NCBI GenBank assembly: GCA_035569695.1
Contig: DATMMO010000251.1
Coordinates: forward strand, 1-6,576
Length of the DNA stretch: 6,576 nucleotides
Origin: DASXMT01 sp035569695
GTDB taxonomy: Bacteria; Actinomycetota; Acidimicrobiia; Acidimicrobiales; RAAP-2
Direction: 5' to 3'
In this document: positions 1-5,691 of the stretch, piece by piece
Position numbering within the stretch: the first letter of the stretch is position 1
Layout: every line of letters starts with the position of its first letter
Position numbers and translations under genes: made by a program
The notes under the pieces: model-generated
Seen by the model: the letters and a program-made list of their open reading frames with translations, nothing else
Database searches by the model: none
What the model was told of the DNA's origin: nothing

Positions 1-390
1 GCCCGTGAGGTGTTGGGCGATGCCATCATGCACCTGGTCATCACCAAGGGGGCCGACATCGCCTCGATCACCAACTTGGGCCGCACCATCAAGGCCCCCC
101 TCCGGCGAGCCGTGATCGAGCGGGACCAGACCTGTGTCGTCCCCGGCTGTGATGTCCGAGAGGGCCTCGAAATCGACCATCGCATCATCCCGGTGGTCGA
201 GAACGGCGAGACCGCCCTGTGGAACCTGGCCCGGTTGTGCCGCCATCACCACCACCTGCGCCATCACCGCGGCTTCCGGCTCGAAGGCGGCCCGGGCGAC
301 TGGCAGTGGCTCCCACCCGAGAAGCCACCGCCACAGCACCTCGACGAATCAGATACTGGCGACGACGATCGGCTGTTCAAACTGGAGTGA
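1..390 (+). CDS. HNH endonuclease-like protein, DUF222/13E12 type, C-terminal part
   Basis: The frame is open from the first base and ends at TGA 388-390, so the N-terminus lies outside the window. Counting the first codon as residue 1, the visible 129 residues hold a complete HNH module: a zinc-type C45-VVPG-C50 pair, the D59-H60 dyad with the likely catalytic His, N75 in WNLARLC, then C80 and the histidine run H82-H85. The preceding stretch (residues 17-36: GADI, GRT, LRRA) matches the linker typical of actinobacterial DUF222-HNH proteins (13E12 repeat family). In that family a long DUF222 domain comes before the HNH; it would be off the window. The tail after residue 95 is polar and proline-rich. 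These proteins occur in many copies in actinobacterial genomes and are presumed nucleases, but their biological role is poorly known. The family call is confident; nuclease activity is inferred from the motif. Confidence 0.9.
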   Translation, partial: AREVLGDAIMHLVITKGADIASITNLGRTIKAPLRRAVIERDQTCVVPGCDVREGLEIDHRIIPVVENGETALWNLARLCRHHHHLRHHRGFRLEGGPGDWQWLPPEKPPPQHLDESDTGDDDRLFKLE

Positions 391-775
391 GCCGGCAAGG
401 CCGCAGGCCGCCGCCGGGCCAAGCGGGCTATCGGCCGGCACGCGCTGCTCACCATGCAGTGGGATCACGCCAGGGTCAGGCGGCCTCCCCCACACACAAG
501 GACTCTTCGCCCTTGTCATGGGTATCGCCGGGATCGACGGCACACCACGCGTGGGCACCGCTCTGATGGCAGGCGGGTTGGCCGCCATGGACTTCGTGTC
601 GCTCGTCTCGTTCAGTTCGCTCGTACATGCTGTTCAACTTTCTTTGTCCCCCGTAAAACGCTCCGGGGGGTGATGGGTCCTGTCTTTGGGGAGATCGGGT
701 CGGTGAAGCGGTGCTCCACCGGGTGATGCGGTGCGGTGATCGATAGGTGCTGCTGCCGGTCGAGTGGCGATGAGG
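391..775. other. Gene-poor stretch after the HNH gene
   Basis: I see no convincing gene here on either strand. The open frames have biased composition without recognisable domains and overlap each other. Small structures present are a 6-bp hairpin ACAAGG/CCTTGT (496-501 with 511-516), a 6-bp C/G hairpin (648-653 with 664-669), and a near-identical direct repeat at 702-734. None has a T-tract that would make it a terminator for the HNH gene. The stretch lies between genes that converge on it (HNH on plus, the small ORF on minus), so it may be simple spacer or a decayed accessory segment. Confidence 0.5.
702..734. repeat. Short direct repeat, 13 bases, period 20
   Basis: GGTGAAGCGGTGC (702-714) recurs as GGTGATGCGGTGC (722-734) with one mismatch. 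A third fragment, GGTGAT, follows at 735-740. No gene overlaps it. It may be slippage or a degenerate iteron-like element; nothing shows a function. Confidence 0.5.
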
Positions 776-777
776 GC

Positions 778-812
778 AAATAAAAGAGCCGCTTCTGAGA
801 GAAGCGGCTCTT
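778..812 (-). terminator. Strong intrinsic terminator of the minus-strand unit
   Basis: A perfect 13-bp stem pairs 784-796 with 800-812 around a 3-base loop (797-799). Read on the minus strand, the GC-rich stem ends in a run TTTTATTTG; its first two T lie in the stem and the rest at 783-778. The plus-strand side is followed by CGACGG with no T-tract, so it should terminate only minus-strand transcription. It lies 30 bases past the stop of the 49-codon ORF. The 5' arm can also pair with bases 852-858, giving an alternative fold. Confidence 0.85.
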
Positions 813-858
813 CGACGGTTCCAGTCCTTGTAAGGGCTGGTGTTACGTCGAAAGAGCC
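806..858 (-). promoter_or_regulatory. Alternative (antiterminator-like) hairpin overlapping the terminator
   Basis: On the minus strand GGCTCTTTCGACG (858 to 846) can pair with CGTCGAAGAGCC (817 to 806): 12 base pairs with one bulged T. Nested inside is a second hairpin, 840 to 821: CCAG/CTGG, one C-A mismatch, CCT/AGG, and a 4-base loop. Bases 812-806 are also the 5' arm of the terminator, so the two folds exclude each other. The 858-846 segment is the last four sense codons of the small ORF, just before its TAA (845-843), so a terminating ribosome would cover it. This is the geometry of a leader-peptide attenuator. However, no minus-strand gene is visible downstream, so the pairing is seen but the function is only inferred. 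Confidence 0.45.
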
Positions 859-992
859 TGACCAAGCTTCGAATCACACGAGGATGCGGCTTCCGCCGAG
901 GCGCCCGCTACGGACGATCGTGCGGCACCGCGAGCGGCAAGCTCGTCGGCCTCCGGGTACATCCGGATCGCAGTCACACCGACGGAACGCAT
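843..992 (-). CDS. Small hypothetical ORF, 49 codons, probably leaderless
   Basis: The ATG at 992-990 lies exactly 6 bases after a TATACT box, so transcription would begin at or next to the start codon. The frame runs 49 codons to TAA (845-843) and is followed by a strong terminator. The product starts MRSVGVTAIRMYPEADELAA and continues with an Ala/Ser-rich tail. It has no signal peptide, membrane helix or domain that I recognise. About 65 percent of third codon positions are G or C by my count, which looks lower than in the large genes around it, so coding is not certain. The same frame has an upstream GTG at 1034, but that would place the -10 box inside the gene. It could be a true small protein, a leader peptide (its last codons join an alternative RNA fold), or the unit may really be an untranslated small RNA of about 215 bases. 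Confidence 0.45.
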   Translation of the reverse strand: MRSVGVTAIRMYPEADELAARGAARSSVAGASAEAASSCDSKLGQALST

Positions 993-998
993 AGGACA

Positions 999-1004
999 AG
1001 TATA
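999..1004 (-). promoter_or_regulatory. -10 box TATACT of the small minus-strand unit
   Basis: Read on the minus strand, TATACT (1004 to 999) is a near-consensus -10 hexamer. The 6-base gap TGTCCT to ATG 992 puts +1 on the start codon, as in actinobacterial leaderless transcripts. The region 16-18 bases upstream shows no good TTGACA-like -35. Together with the downstream terminator it delimits a transcript of roughly 215 bases. Confidence 0.55.
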
Positions 1005-1113
1005 ACCAAGGCACGGAACCACACTGACCGCCACCCACCCGCGTCGTGGCTCTGTGTCCGCCTCTCCGTGGCGCCAACCGACACGGCCCCGACCTGATCA
1101 GGCGCACCACCGA

Positions 1114-1145
1114 TCGACCGGGTCGAGTTGGCGGCTCGCTAGCGT
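1114..1145 (+). promoter_or_regulatory. Candidate leaderless promoter with a dyad over the -35 region, upstream of the MFS_3-type exporter
   Basis: TAGCGT (1140-1145) fits the TANNNT -10 pattern and sits 6 bases before GTG 1152, the same spacing as in the small minus-strand unit. There is no Shine-Dalgarno sequence before that GTG. TCGACC-G-GGTCGA (1114-1126) is a 6-1-6 dyad covering where the -35 box should be, so it could be an operator. Further up lie a perfect 10-bp palindrome CCTGATCAGG (1093-1102) and a wide inverted pair CGCCAAC (1072-1078) / GTTGGCG (1127-1133). The -35 hexamer itself is weak. Confidence 0.4.
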
Positions 1146-1151
1146 TGCCCG

Positions 1152-2450
1152 GTGGCCCGCTTCTTCGCCGACCTCACCCCGCTTCGGCGACACAAGCAAT
1201 TTCGTCGGCTGTGGTCGGGCCAGGTCGTGTCGGGCATGGGCAGCCAACTCACCATCGTGGCTGTCTCCTACCAGGCCTACCGCCTGTCCCACTCGACCCT
1301 GATCGTAGGGTTGATCGGCCTGGGCCAGCTGGTGCCCTTGATGGCCGGGGCCATCTGGGGCGGGTCGCTGGCCGACGCGGTCGATCGCCGCAAGATCTTG
1401 ATCATCACCCAACTGGCCATGGCCGCAGCCAGTGCCGGACTGGTGGTGAACGCGGCCCTGCCCCATCCCGCCATCTGGCCGCTCTTCGTCTGCACCGCGG
1501 CGGCAGCCGGCTTCCAAGGAGTGGACTGGCCGGCCCGACGAGCGGCGCTGCCCATGCTGGTGCCCCCCGAGGATGTGACCAATGCCATCGCCTTGCAGAC
1601 GATGATCCAGCAGCTGGCGCTGGTGGTGGGGCCGGCCGTCGCCGGCCTGGCCATCGCCGAGATCGGCCTGAGCGCCGTGTTCGGCATCGATGTGGCCACT
1701 TTCGGCGTGGCCCTGGTGGTGGCCGTGCTGTTGCCGACCCTGGTACCCGAGGGCGGGGGGACCCCAATGGGGTTGAAATCGATGGCCGACGGCTTCCGGC
1801 ACCTCAAGGGCCAACGGCTGCTGGCCTCCACGTACCTGATCGACCTCAACGCCATGATCTTCGGCATGCCCCGGGCTGTCTTCCCGGCCCTTGGGACAGA
1901 GTTGTTCGGTGGCGGAGCCGGGGTGGTGGGGCTGCTCTATGCCGCGCCAGGAGCGGGAGCGCTGCTCGGGTCCTTCGTCACCGGTTGGTGCTCACGCTTC
2001 CGCCGCCAGGGCCGAGCCATTGCCGCCTGCGTGGTCGTGTGGGGTGGATCGATCGCCCTGGTCGGGATCATCCCCGTGTTGTGGATCGGGTTGGCGCTGT
2101 TGGCCCTGGCCGGGGCGGCCGACGTGATCTCGGCCGTGTTCCGCCAAGCGGTGCAACAGCGAACGGTGCCCGACCACCTCCAGGGGCGGCTGTCGGGCAC
2201 GTTCTTCGCCGTGGTGGCCGGCGGACCCCGCCTGGGTGACGCCGAGACGGGGCTGGCGGCCGAGCTCGGGGGCGCCCAGTTCGCAGTGTGGTCGGGCGGC
2301 CTGGCCTGTGTGGTCGGGGTGGCCGTCCTGTTGTGGCGGATGCCTGTCCTCTGGCACGACAACGGCGGCGGTCAACCGCTCACTGCAGCCGAGGAGACCG
2401 AGGCGATCGGTGGGGCCATCAGCGAGCTGGGCGAGGGAGAACCGCTCTGA
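1152..2450 (+). CDS. MFS exporter, EntS-like (MFS_3 type)
   Basis: This 432-residue protein is a proton-driven major facilitator of the group that includes the enterobactin exporter EntS, normally with 12 helices in the inner membrane. Visible signatures are the N-terminal LRRHKQFRRLWSGQ (residues 11-24), motif A GGSLADAVDRRK (70-81), PARRAALPMLVP (127-138), a motif-C-like VVGPAVAGL (158-166), VPDHLQGR (339-346), and GGPRLGDAETG (357-367). The last two blocks are typical of this group. A charged cytosolic tail follows about residue 398. GTG 1152 is the first start after an in-frame TAG (1140-1142), so the start is well fixed. It has no Shine-Dalgarno, but a TANNNT box 6 bases upstream suggests leaderless expression. 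Substrate is unknown; drug, siderophore or metabolite export are all possible. Nothing suggests it is broken. Confidence 0.92.
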   Translation: MARFFADLTPLRRHKQFRRLWSGQVVSGMGSQLTIVAVSYQAYRLSHSTLIVGLIGLGQLVPLMAGAIWGGSLADAVDRRKILIITQLAMAAASAGLVVNAALPHPAIWPLFVCTAAAAGFQGVDWPARRAALPMLVPPEDVTNAIALQTMIQQLALVVGPAVAGLAIAEIGLSAVFGIDVATFGVALVVAVLLPTLVPEGGGTPMGLKSMADGFRHLKGQRLLASTYLIDLNAMIFGMPRAVFPALGTELFGGGAGVVGLLYAAPGAGALLGSFVTGWCSRFRRQGRAIAACVVVWGGSIALVGIIPVLWIGLALLALAGAADVISAVFRQAVQQRTVPDHLQGRLSGTFFAVVAGGPRLGDAETGLAAELGGAQFAVWSGGLACVVGVAVLLWRMPVLWHDNGGGQPLTAAEETEAIGGAISELGEGEPL

Positions 2451-2460
2451 GGTGGAGTTG

Positions 2461-2474
2461 GCCGGCGCACCGGC
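2461..2474 (+). other. Weak hairpin after the MFS_3-type exporter gene
   Basis: GCCGG (2461-2465) and CCGGC (2470-2474) form a 5-bp GC stem with a 4-base loop, starting 10 bases after the exporter stop. No T-tract follows, so it is at best a weak terminator or an mRNA 3'-end structure. Confidence 0.25.
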
Positions 2475-2507
2475 GAGGCAGCCCCCCTGGTCCCGCCTCC
2501 CCCGGTA

Positions 2508-2533
2508 GTACCAAACAGCATCATTGGTACGCT
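2508..2533 (+). promoter_or_regulatory. Inverted repeat over a candidate -10, upstream of the DUF2510-DUF4328 gene
   Basis: GTACCAA (2508-2514) and TTGGTAC (2524-2530) are perfect 7-base arms around a 9-base spacer. The right arm overlaps TACGCT (2528-2533), a TANNNT-type -10 box. Transcription would start near 2540, giving a leader of about 23 bases with a Shine-Dalgarno site. The arm length and spacing suit a dimeric repressor. No good -35 is seen, so promoter strength and regulator are unknown. Confidence 0.4.
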
Positions 2534-2547
2534 CCAGACATCGTGGC

Positions 2548-2554
2548 GGAAGGG
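2548..2554 (+). promoter_or_regulatory. Ribosome binding site deciding the start at GTG 2563
   Basis: GGAAGGG lies 8 bases before GTG 2563. The same frame is open further up to a TTG at 2524. That TTG lies inside the inverted repeat and ahead of the predicted transcription start, so GTG 2563 is the better choice. Confidence 0.65.
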
Positions 2555-2562
2555 CACCGGTT

Positions 2563-3396
2563 GTGACAATCGACGGGAACACGGTTGGTCCGGGCTGGTA
2601 CCCCGATCCTTCCCGACAGCACGCGTGGCGATGGTGGGACGGACAACGGTGGACCGAGTACGCGTCGACGCCGGCCCAGCCGCCGATGCCGGCCCCGCAA
2701 ATCACAGCGGCGTCGCCTTACCCGGCCTTCGACAACGAGCACAGCTCGGCGCCCTGGGCCAAGCGGGCGCTCCTGGTGAACATGGCAGTGGTGGTGATCG
2801 GGGCGGGACTGGTCTGGCTGGCCGAGCCCTCACTCCACACCTACTACGCCCAGGCTCGATTTCGCCTGGAGCATCCCGGGACCGGGACCTCGTTCACACA
2901 ACTCAGGCTGCCCCTCTGGAATCGGATCATCACACCCGTTCTCGCACTGATCAACGTCGCCGCATTCGTACTCTTCCTGGTCTGGCAGCACCGAGCGGCC
3001 TCCACGGCCCGCTCCCTCGGCTACCCGGCTCGCCGAAGCCCGGCGCTCGGAGTGGGCGGGTGGTTCATCCCCGTCTGCAACTTCTGGTTCCCGTACCAGG
3101 CCATACGCGACTGCTTGCCACCTGGTCATCCGGCCCGACCCATGGTGCTCCACATGTGGCTCTGGCGGGTCACCGTGGAGTGCATCGCAGTGGTGTCGTT
3201 CATCCTGATGTATTTCGGCCCCACCCATGTCGCCCTGGCCATCCGGGACGTGGCCGCCTTCGCCACTGTGATCTACACCTACCTCGCCTTCAAACTGGTT
3301 ACAGCCATCTACACCGATCATCGACGGGTCCTGTACCCACACGAGCCGACTGACCCGGACGGCGTCGCCGTGGTAACCGGGCCCATGCCGGGCTAG
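2563..3396 (+). CDS. DUF2510-DUF4328 membrane protein
   Basis: This 277-residue protein of unknown function starts with a DUF2510 module (residues 10-34: GWYPDPS, WRWWDGQRWTEY), the short Trp-rich motif found at the ends of many actinobacterial membrane proteins. A Pro/Ala-rich linker (35-66) follows. Hydrophobic helices lie at about 69-87, 121-141, 203-218 and 230-249. Before the third helix is the DUF4328 signature GWFIPVCNFWFPYQAIRD (166-183). Order and length fit the usual DUF2510-DUF4328 architecture, so the gene looks intact. The start is set by a GGAAGGG Shine-Dalgarno 8 bases upstream. It lies 112 bases after the MFS_3-type exporter gene on the same strand but appears to have its own promoter. 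The biochemical role of both domains is unknown; I infer only membrane location, and a link to the exporters is not shown. Confidence 0.85.
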   Translation: MTIDGNTVGPGWYPDPSRQHAWRWWDGQRWTEYASTPAQPPMPAPQITAASPYPAFDNEHSSAPWAKRALLVNMAVVVIGAGLVWLAEPSLHTYYAQARFRLEHPGTGTSFTQLRLPLWNRIITPVLALINVAAFVLFLVWQHRAASTARSLGYPARRSPALGVGGWFIPVCNFWFPYQAIRDCLPPGHPARPMVLHMWLWRVTVECIAVVSFILMYFGPTHVALAIRDVAAFATVIYTYLAFKLVTAIYTDHRRVLYPHEPTDPDGVAVVTGPMPG

Positions 3397-3467
3397 ACAC
3401 CCACCGAGCGTCGTCGGACTGACGGCACTCGATTTCTCACCGGCCGTCGGAGCAATGCGGAGTACTG

Positions 3468-3500
3468 GTTCCGGTCTTGCTACGGTGGCGTAACCGGAAC
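3468..3500 (+). promoter_or_regulatory. Dyad bracketing an extended -10 promoter, upstream of the DHA2 exporter
   Basis: GTTCCGGT (3468-3475) and ACCGGAAC (3493-3500) are perfect 8-base arms around a 17-base spacer. Inside the spacer is TGC-TACGGT (3478-3486), an extended -10 (TGN plus TANNNT). The -35 is poor, as is common with extended -10 promoters. Start of transcription would be near 3493, leaving about 64 bases of leader that carry the tandem repeat. A repressor on this dyad would block the promoter. The TetR protein encoded downstream of the exporter is the obvious candidate, but this is inferred. Confidence 0.45.
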
Positions 3501-3515
3501 GACCCCTCCGCTCCG

Positions 3516-3540
3516 GTCGCACGTACCTGTCGCACGTACC
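3516..3540 (+). repeat. Tandem 12-base repeat in the DHA2 exporter leader
   Basis: GTCGCACGTACC occurs at 3516-3527 and again at 3529-3540, with one base between (period 13). The pair is enclosed by CCGGT (3513-3517) and ACCGG (3538-3542), so the whole block is also weakly symmetric. It ends just before the Shine-Dalgarno. Position and exact duplication suggest a protein binding site, perhaps for the TetR-type repressor encoded at the end of the same operon. Confidence 0.5.
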
Positions 3541-3545
3541 GGTCG

Positions 3546-3551
3546 AAGGAG
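3546..3551 (+). promoter_or_regulatory. Ribosome binding site of the DHA2 exporter
   Basis: AAGGAG, five bases before GTG 3557, is a strong Shine-Dalgarno and fixes the start. The tandem repeat ends 6 bases upstream, so a protein bound there could also affect translation. Confidence 0.75.
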
Positions 3552-3556
3552 TCCCC

Positions 3557-5038
3557 GTGACCATCGATACCTCGTCATCGCTGGCCACAGCACGCGCCCA
3601 CTACAAGATCACCTTTGCCGTGTTGCTCATCGGGATCACGGCCTATGGGCTCTTGCAGTCCCTGGTGCTGCCCGTCCTCCCCACCATCCAGCACGATCTC
3701 CACACATCGCAGAGCACGGTGACCTGGGTACTGACCGCCTACCTGCTGACCGCCTCGATCTTCACGCCGATCATTGGGCGCCTGGGAGACATGTTCGGCA
3801 AGAAGCGCCTGCTGGTCGCCACCTTGGTCATCCTGGGCCTGGGCACGGTGGTGGCCGCGCTGTCGACGTCGATCGGCGTGCTGATCGTGGGCCGCGCCAT
3901 CCAGGGCGTCGGCGGCGGCGTCCTTCCGCTGGCCTTCGGCATCATCCGCGACGAGTTCCCGCCGGCCAAGGTGACCACGGGAGTGGGGTTCACCGCCGCC
4001 ATCGTCGCCGTCGCCGCCGGGGCCGGGATCGTGCTGGCCGGTCCCATCGTGTCCCATCTGAACTACCACTGGCTGTTCTGGCTCCCGCTGTTCATGATCG
4101 CCATCGGCGCAGTGGCCACCCATTTCTTCGTCCCCGAGTCGCCCGTCCGTAGCCCGGGCCGGATCAGTTGGGGCGCAGCCGTCCTCCTGTCGGGGTGGCT
4201 GGTGGCGTTGTTGCTGGCCGTCAGCCAGGGGCCCTCGTGGGGATGGAGCTCGCCCGCCGTGGTCGGGCTGGCCATCGTCGCCGTGGTGCTGTGCGGCTGG
4301 TGGATCATGGTCGAGCTCCGGTCGAAGGATCCATTGGTCGACATGCGCATGATGCGCATACCGGCGGTGTGGACCACCAACTTGGTGTCCTTTTTGTTCG
4401 GCATGGGCATGTACGCAGTGTTGGTCTTCATCCCCGAGTTCGTCCAGACCCCGAGCTCGGCCGGCTACGGGTTCTCGGCCAGCATCATCCAATCCGGGTT
4501 GTTCCTCTTGCCGCTGACCGTGGCCATGTTCGTCTTCGGTCTGCTGGCCGGGCCCATGGCTCGAGCCATCGGTTCCAAAGTCTCCGTCGTCGCCGGCTCG
4601 ACCATCTCCAGTGCCGCCTTTGTCCTCCTGACCGTGGCCCACCACCAACGCTGGGAGATCTACTTGGCCTGCACCCTCTTGGGTTCGGGGCTCGGCCTGG
4701 CTTTCTCGGCCATGTCTAATCTCATCGTCGAGGCTGTCCCGCCCGAACAGACCGGGATCGCCTCGGGCATGAACGCCAACATCCGCACCATCGGCGGTTC
4801 CATCGGGAGCGCGGTCACGGCCAGCATCGTGACCTCCAGTGTCGTCGCTGGCTCGCTGCCGGCCGAGTCCGGGTACACCCGCGGCTTCTTGTTCCTGGCC
4901 GTGGCCACCGGCGCGGCCGCCATCGCCTCGCTGTTCATTCCCAAGAGCCGTCCCGGAAAGGAGGCGGCAGCGGGCCCTGGCCACTTCGACCATGCCGAGC
5001 TGGCGATGGTGGCCGGCGGTACGCTCACCGAAGGCTGA
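3557..5038 (+). CDS. DHA2-family MFS drug exporter (EmrB/QacA-like)
   Basis: This 493-residue protein has the length and motifs of 14-helix drug:H+ antiporters of the inner membrane. The first helix (about 18-40) leads to LPVLPTIQHDL (38-48). Motif A is GRLGDMFGKKR (74-84) and motif B is GRAIQGVGGG (112-121) with the key Arg113. The motif-C region (about 151-165, AGAG...AGPIV) is less regular than the textbook GPxxGG form; I recall variants like this in actinobacterial relatives. Near the C-terminus, PPEQTGIASGMNANIRTIGG matches the conserved helix of the group, and a short soluble tail follows. The GTG start has AAGGAG at a 5-base spacing. Its TGA overlaps the ATG of a tetR-type gene by one base, so the two are co-transcribed and probably translationally coupled. 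Such pairs usually confer inducible efflux of the repressor's ligand. The exact substrate cannot be read from sequence. Confidence 0.93.
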   Translation: MTIDTSSSLATARAHYKITFAVLLIGITAYGLLQSLVLPVLPTIQHDLHTSQSTVTWVLTAYLLTASIFTPIIGRLGDMFGKKRLLVATLVILGLGTVVAALSTSIGVLIVGRAIQGVGGGVLPLAFGIIRDEFPPAKVTTGVGFTAAIVAVAAGAGIVLAGPIVSHLNYHWLFWLPLFMIAIGAVATHFFVPESPVRSPGRISWGAAVLLSGWLVALLLAVSQGPSWGWSSPAVVGLAIVAVVLCGWWIMVELRSKDPLVDMRMMRIPAVWTTNLVSFLFGMGMYAVLVFIPEFVQTPSSAGYGFSASIIQSGLFLLPLTVAMFVFGLLAGPMARAIGSKVSVVAGSTISSAAFVLLTVAHHQRWEIYLACTLLGSGLGLAFSAMSNLIVEAVPPEQTGIASGMNANIRTIGGSIGSAVTASIVTSSVVAGSLPAESGYTRGFLFLAVATGAAAIASLFIPKSRPGKEAAAGPGHFDHAELAMVAGGTLTEG

Positions 5039-5691
5039 TGGCACTCACCGAACCGCCGGCGTTGCGTCGGGACGCGGCCCGCAACCGCGACAAGATCGTG
5101 GCCGCGGCCAGGGAGGCCTTTGCCGATCACGGCGTCGATGTGGGAGTCGACGTGATCGCCAACCAGGCCGGCGTGGGAGTGGGAACCCTCTACCGTCGCT
5201 TTCCGACCAAGGAGTCGTTGATCGACGCCATCATCGACGAGCTGTTCGAACAGGTGACGGGCCTGGCCCAGGAGTCCCTCGACGCCCAACCGCCCGAGGC
5301 CGGCTTTGCCGCCTACCTCCGCGGCGTGGGCCAACTCCAGGCCGACCACGTCGGTTGTCTATCGCGGTTGTGGAACCACACCGGTCACGCCGAAGCGCGC
5401 CAGGAGCTCGAGTCGACGGTGCGCCTGCTCCTCCGCCGGGCCCAAAACGCCGGCCTGGTCCGGCGCGACGTCGTCTATCAGGACATCTCGGTCATCTTGT
5501 GGTCGCTCCGCGGGGTCGTCGAGACCACCGCGCCGGTCGCCCCCACTCAGTGGCGGCGATACCTCGATCTGGTGCTGGCCGGGCTCTTGCCGTCAGACCA
5601 ACCGCTGAGCCGGCCGGCGTTGACCGGGGCGCAGGTGGACCGGGTCTTCGCCATCCACCGGGACCGGTCCCGAGGCGCTCGGGAGAGCTGA
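5038..5691 (+). CDS. TetR/AcrR-family transcriptional repressor
   Basis: This is a 217-residue regulator. The N-terminal DNA-binding domain spans about residues 16-62: RDKIVAAAREAFADHG, then IANQAGVGVGTLYRRFPTKE, with the recognition helix near 46-53. The GVGVGTLYRRFPTKESL wording and the following helices resemble actinobacterial SbtR-like TetR proteins. The C-terminal ligand-binding part (about 65-190) is family-variable. The ATG overlaps the exporter TGA (TGATG), with GAAGG 3 bases before the ATG. The partner gene and shared mRNA imply autoregulated repression of the exporter, released by an exported compound; this is inference from the usual biology of such pairs. Candidate operators are the dyad and tandem repeat upstream of the exporter. 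The last 20 or so residues are charged and their DNA contains a perfect 14-bp palindrome. The gene looks complete. Confidence 0.93.
   Translation: MALTEPPALRRDAARNRDKIVAAAREAFADHGVDVGVDVIANQAGVGVGTLYRRFPTKESLIDAIIDELFEQVTGLAQESLDAQPPEAGFAAYLRGVGQLQADHVGCLSRLWNHTGHAEARQELESTVRLLLRRAQNAGLVRRDVVYQDISVILWSLRGVVETTAPVAPTQWRRYLDLVLAGLLPSDQPLSRPALTGAQVDRVFAIHRDRSRGARES

Noticed and set aside
648..669. CCCCCG/CGGGGG hairpin as a terminator for the HNH gene.
   Set aside because: It is more than 250 bases from the stop, has a 10-base loop and no T-tract.
868..874. TTCGAAT, resembling the T-loop of a tRNA.
   Set aside because: The flanking 5-base segments do not pair and no acceptor, D or anticodon arms can be built.
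476..877. A minus-strand frame as the gene controlled by the attenuator-like hairpins.
   Set aside because: It begins upstream of the terminator and runs through it, shows Arg/Ser-rich composition and no domain, and lacks a ribosome binding site worth noting.
1046..2239. Long open frames overlapping the MFS_3-type exporter gene (1046-2239 plus, 1098-1814 minus).
   Set aside because: They are GC-rich shadow frames with low-complexity Gly/Arg/Pro content; the 1152-2450 frame has full family motifs.
4343..4359. Two copies of the palindrome ATGCGCAT separated by one base inside the DHA2 exporter gene.
   Set aside because: They encode Met-Arg-Met-Met-Arg in a well-conserved type of loop; ordinary codon choice explains them.
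3575..5044. A 489-codon minus-strand frame opposite the DHA2 exporter.
   Set aside because: Its product is an Asp/Gly/His-rich mirror of the exporter codons without domains; antisense shadow of high third-position GC.
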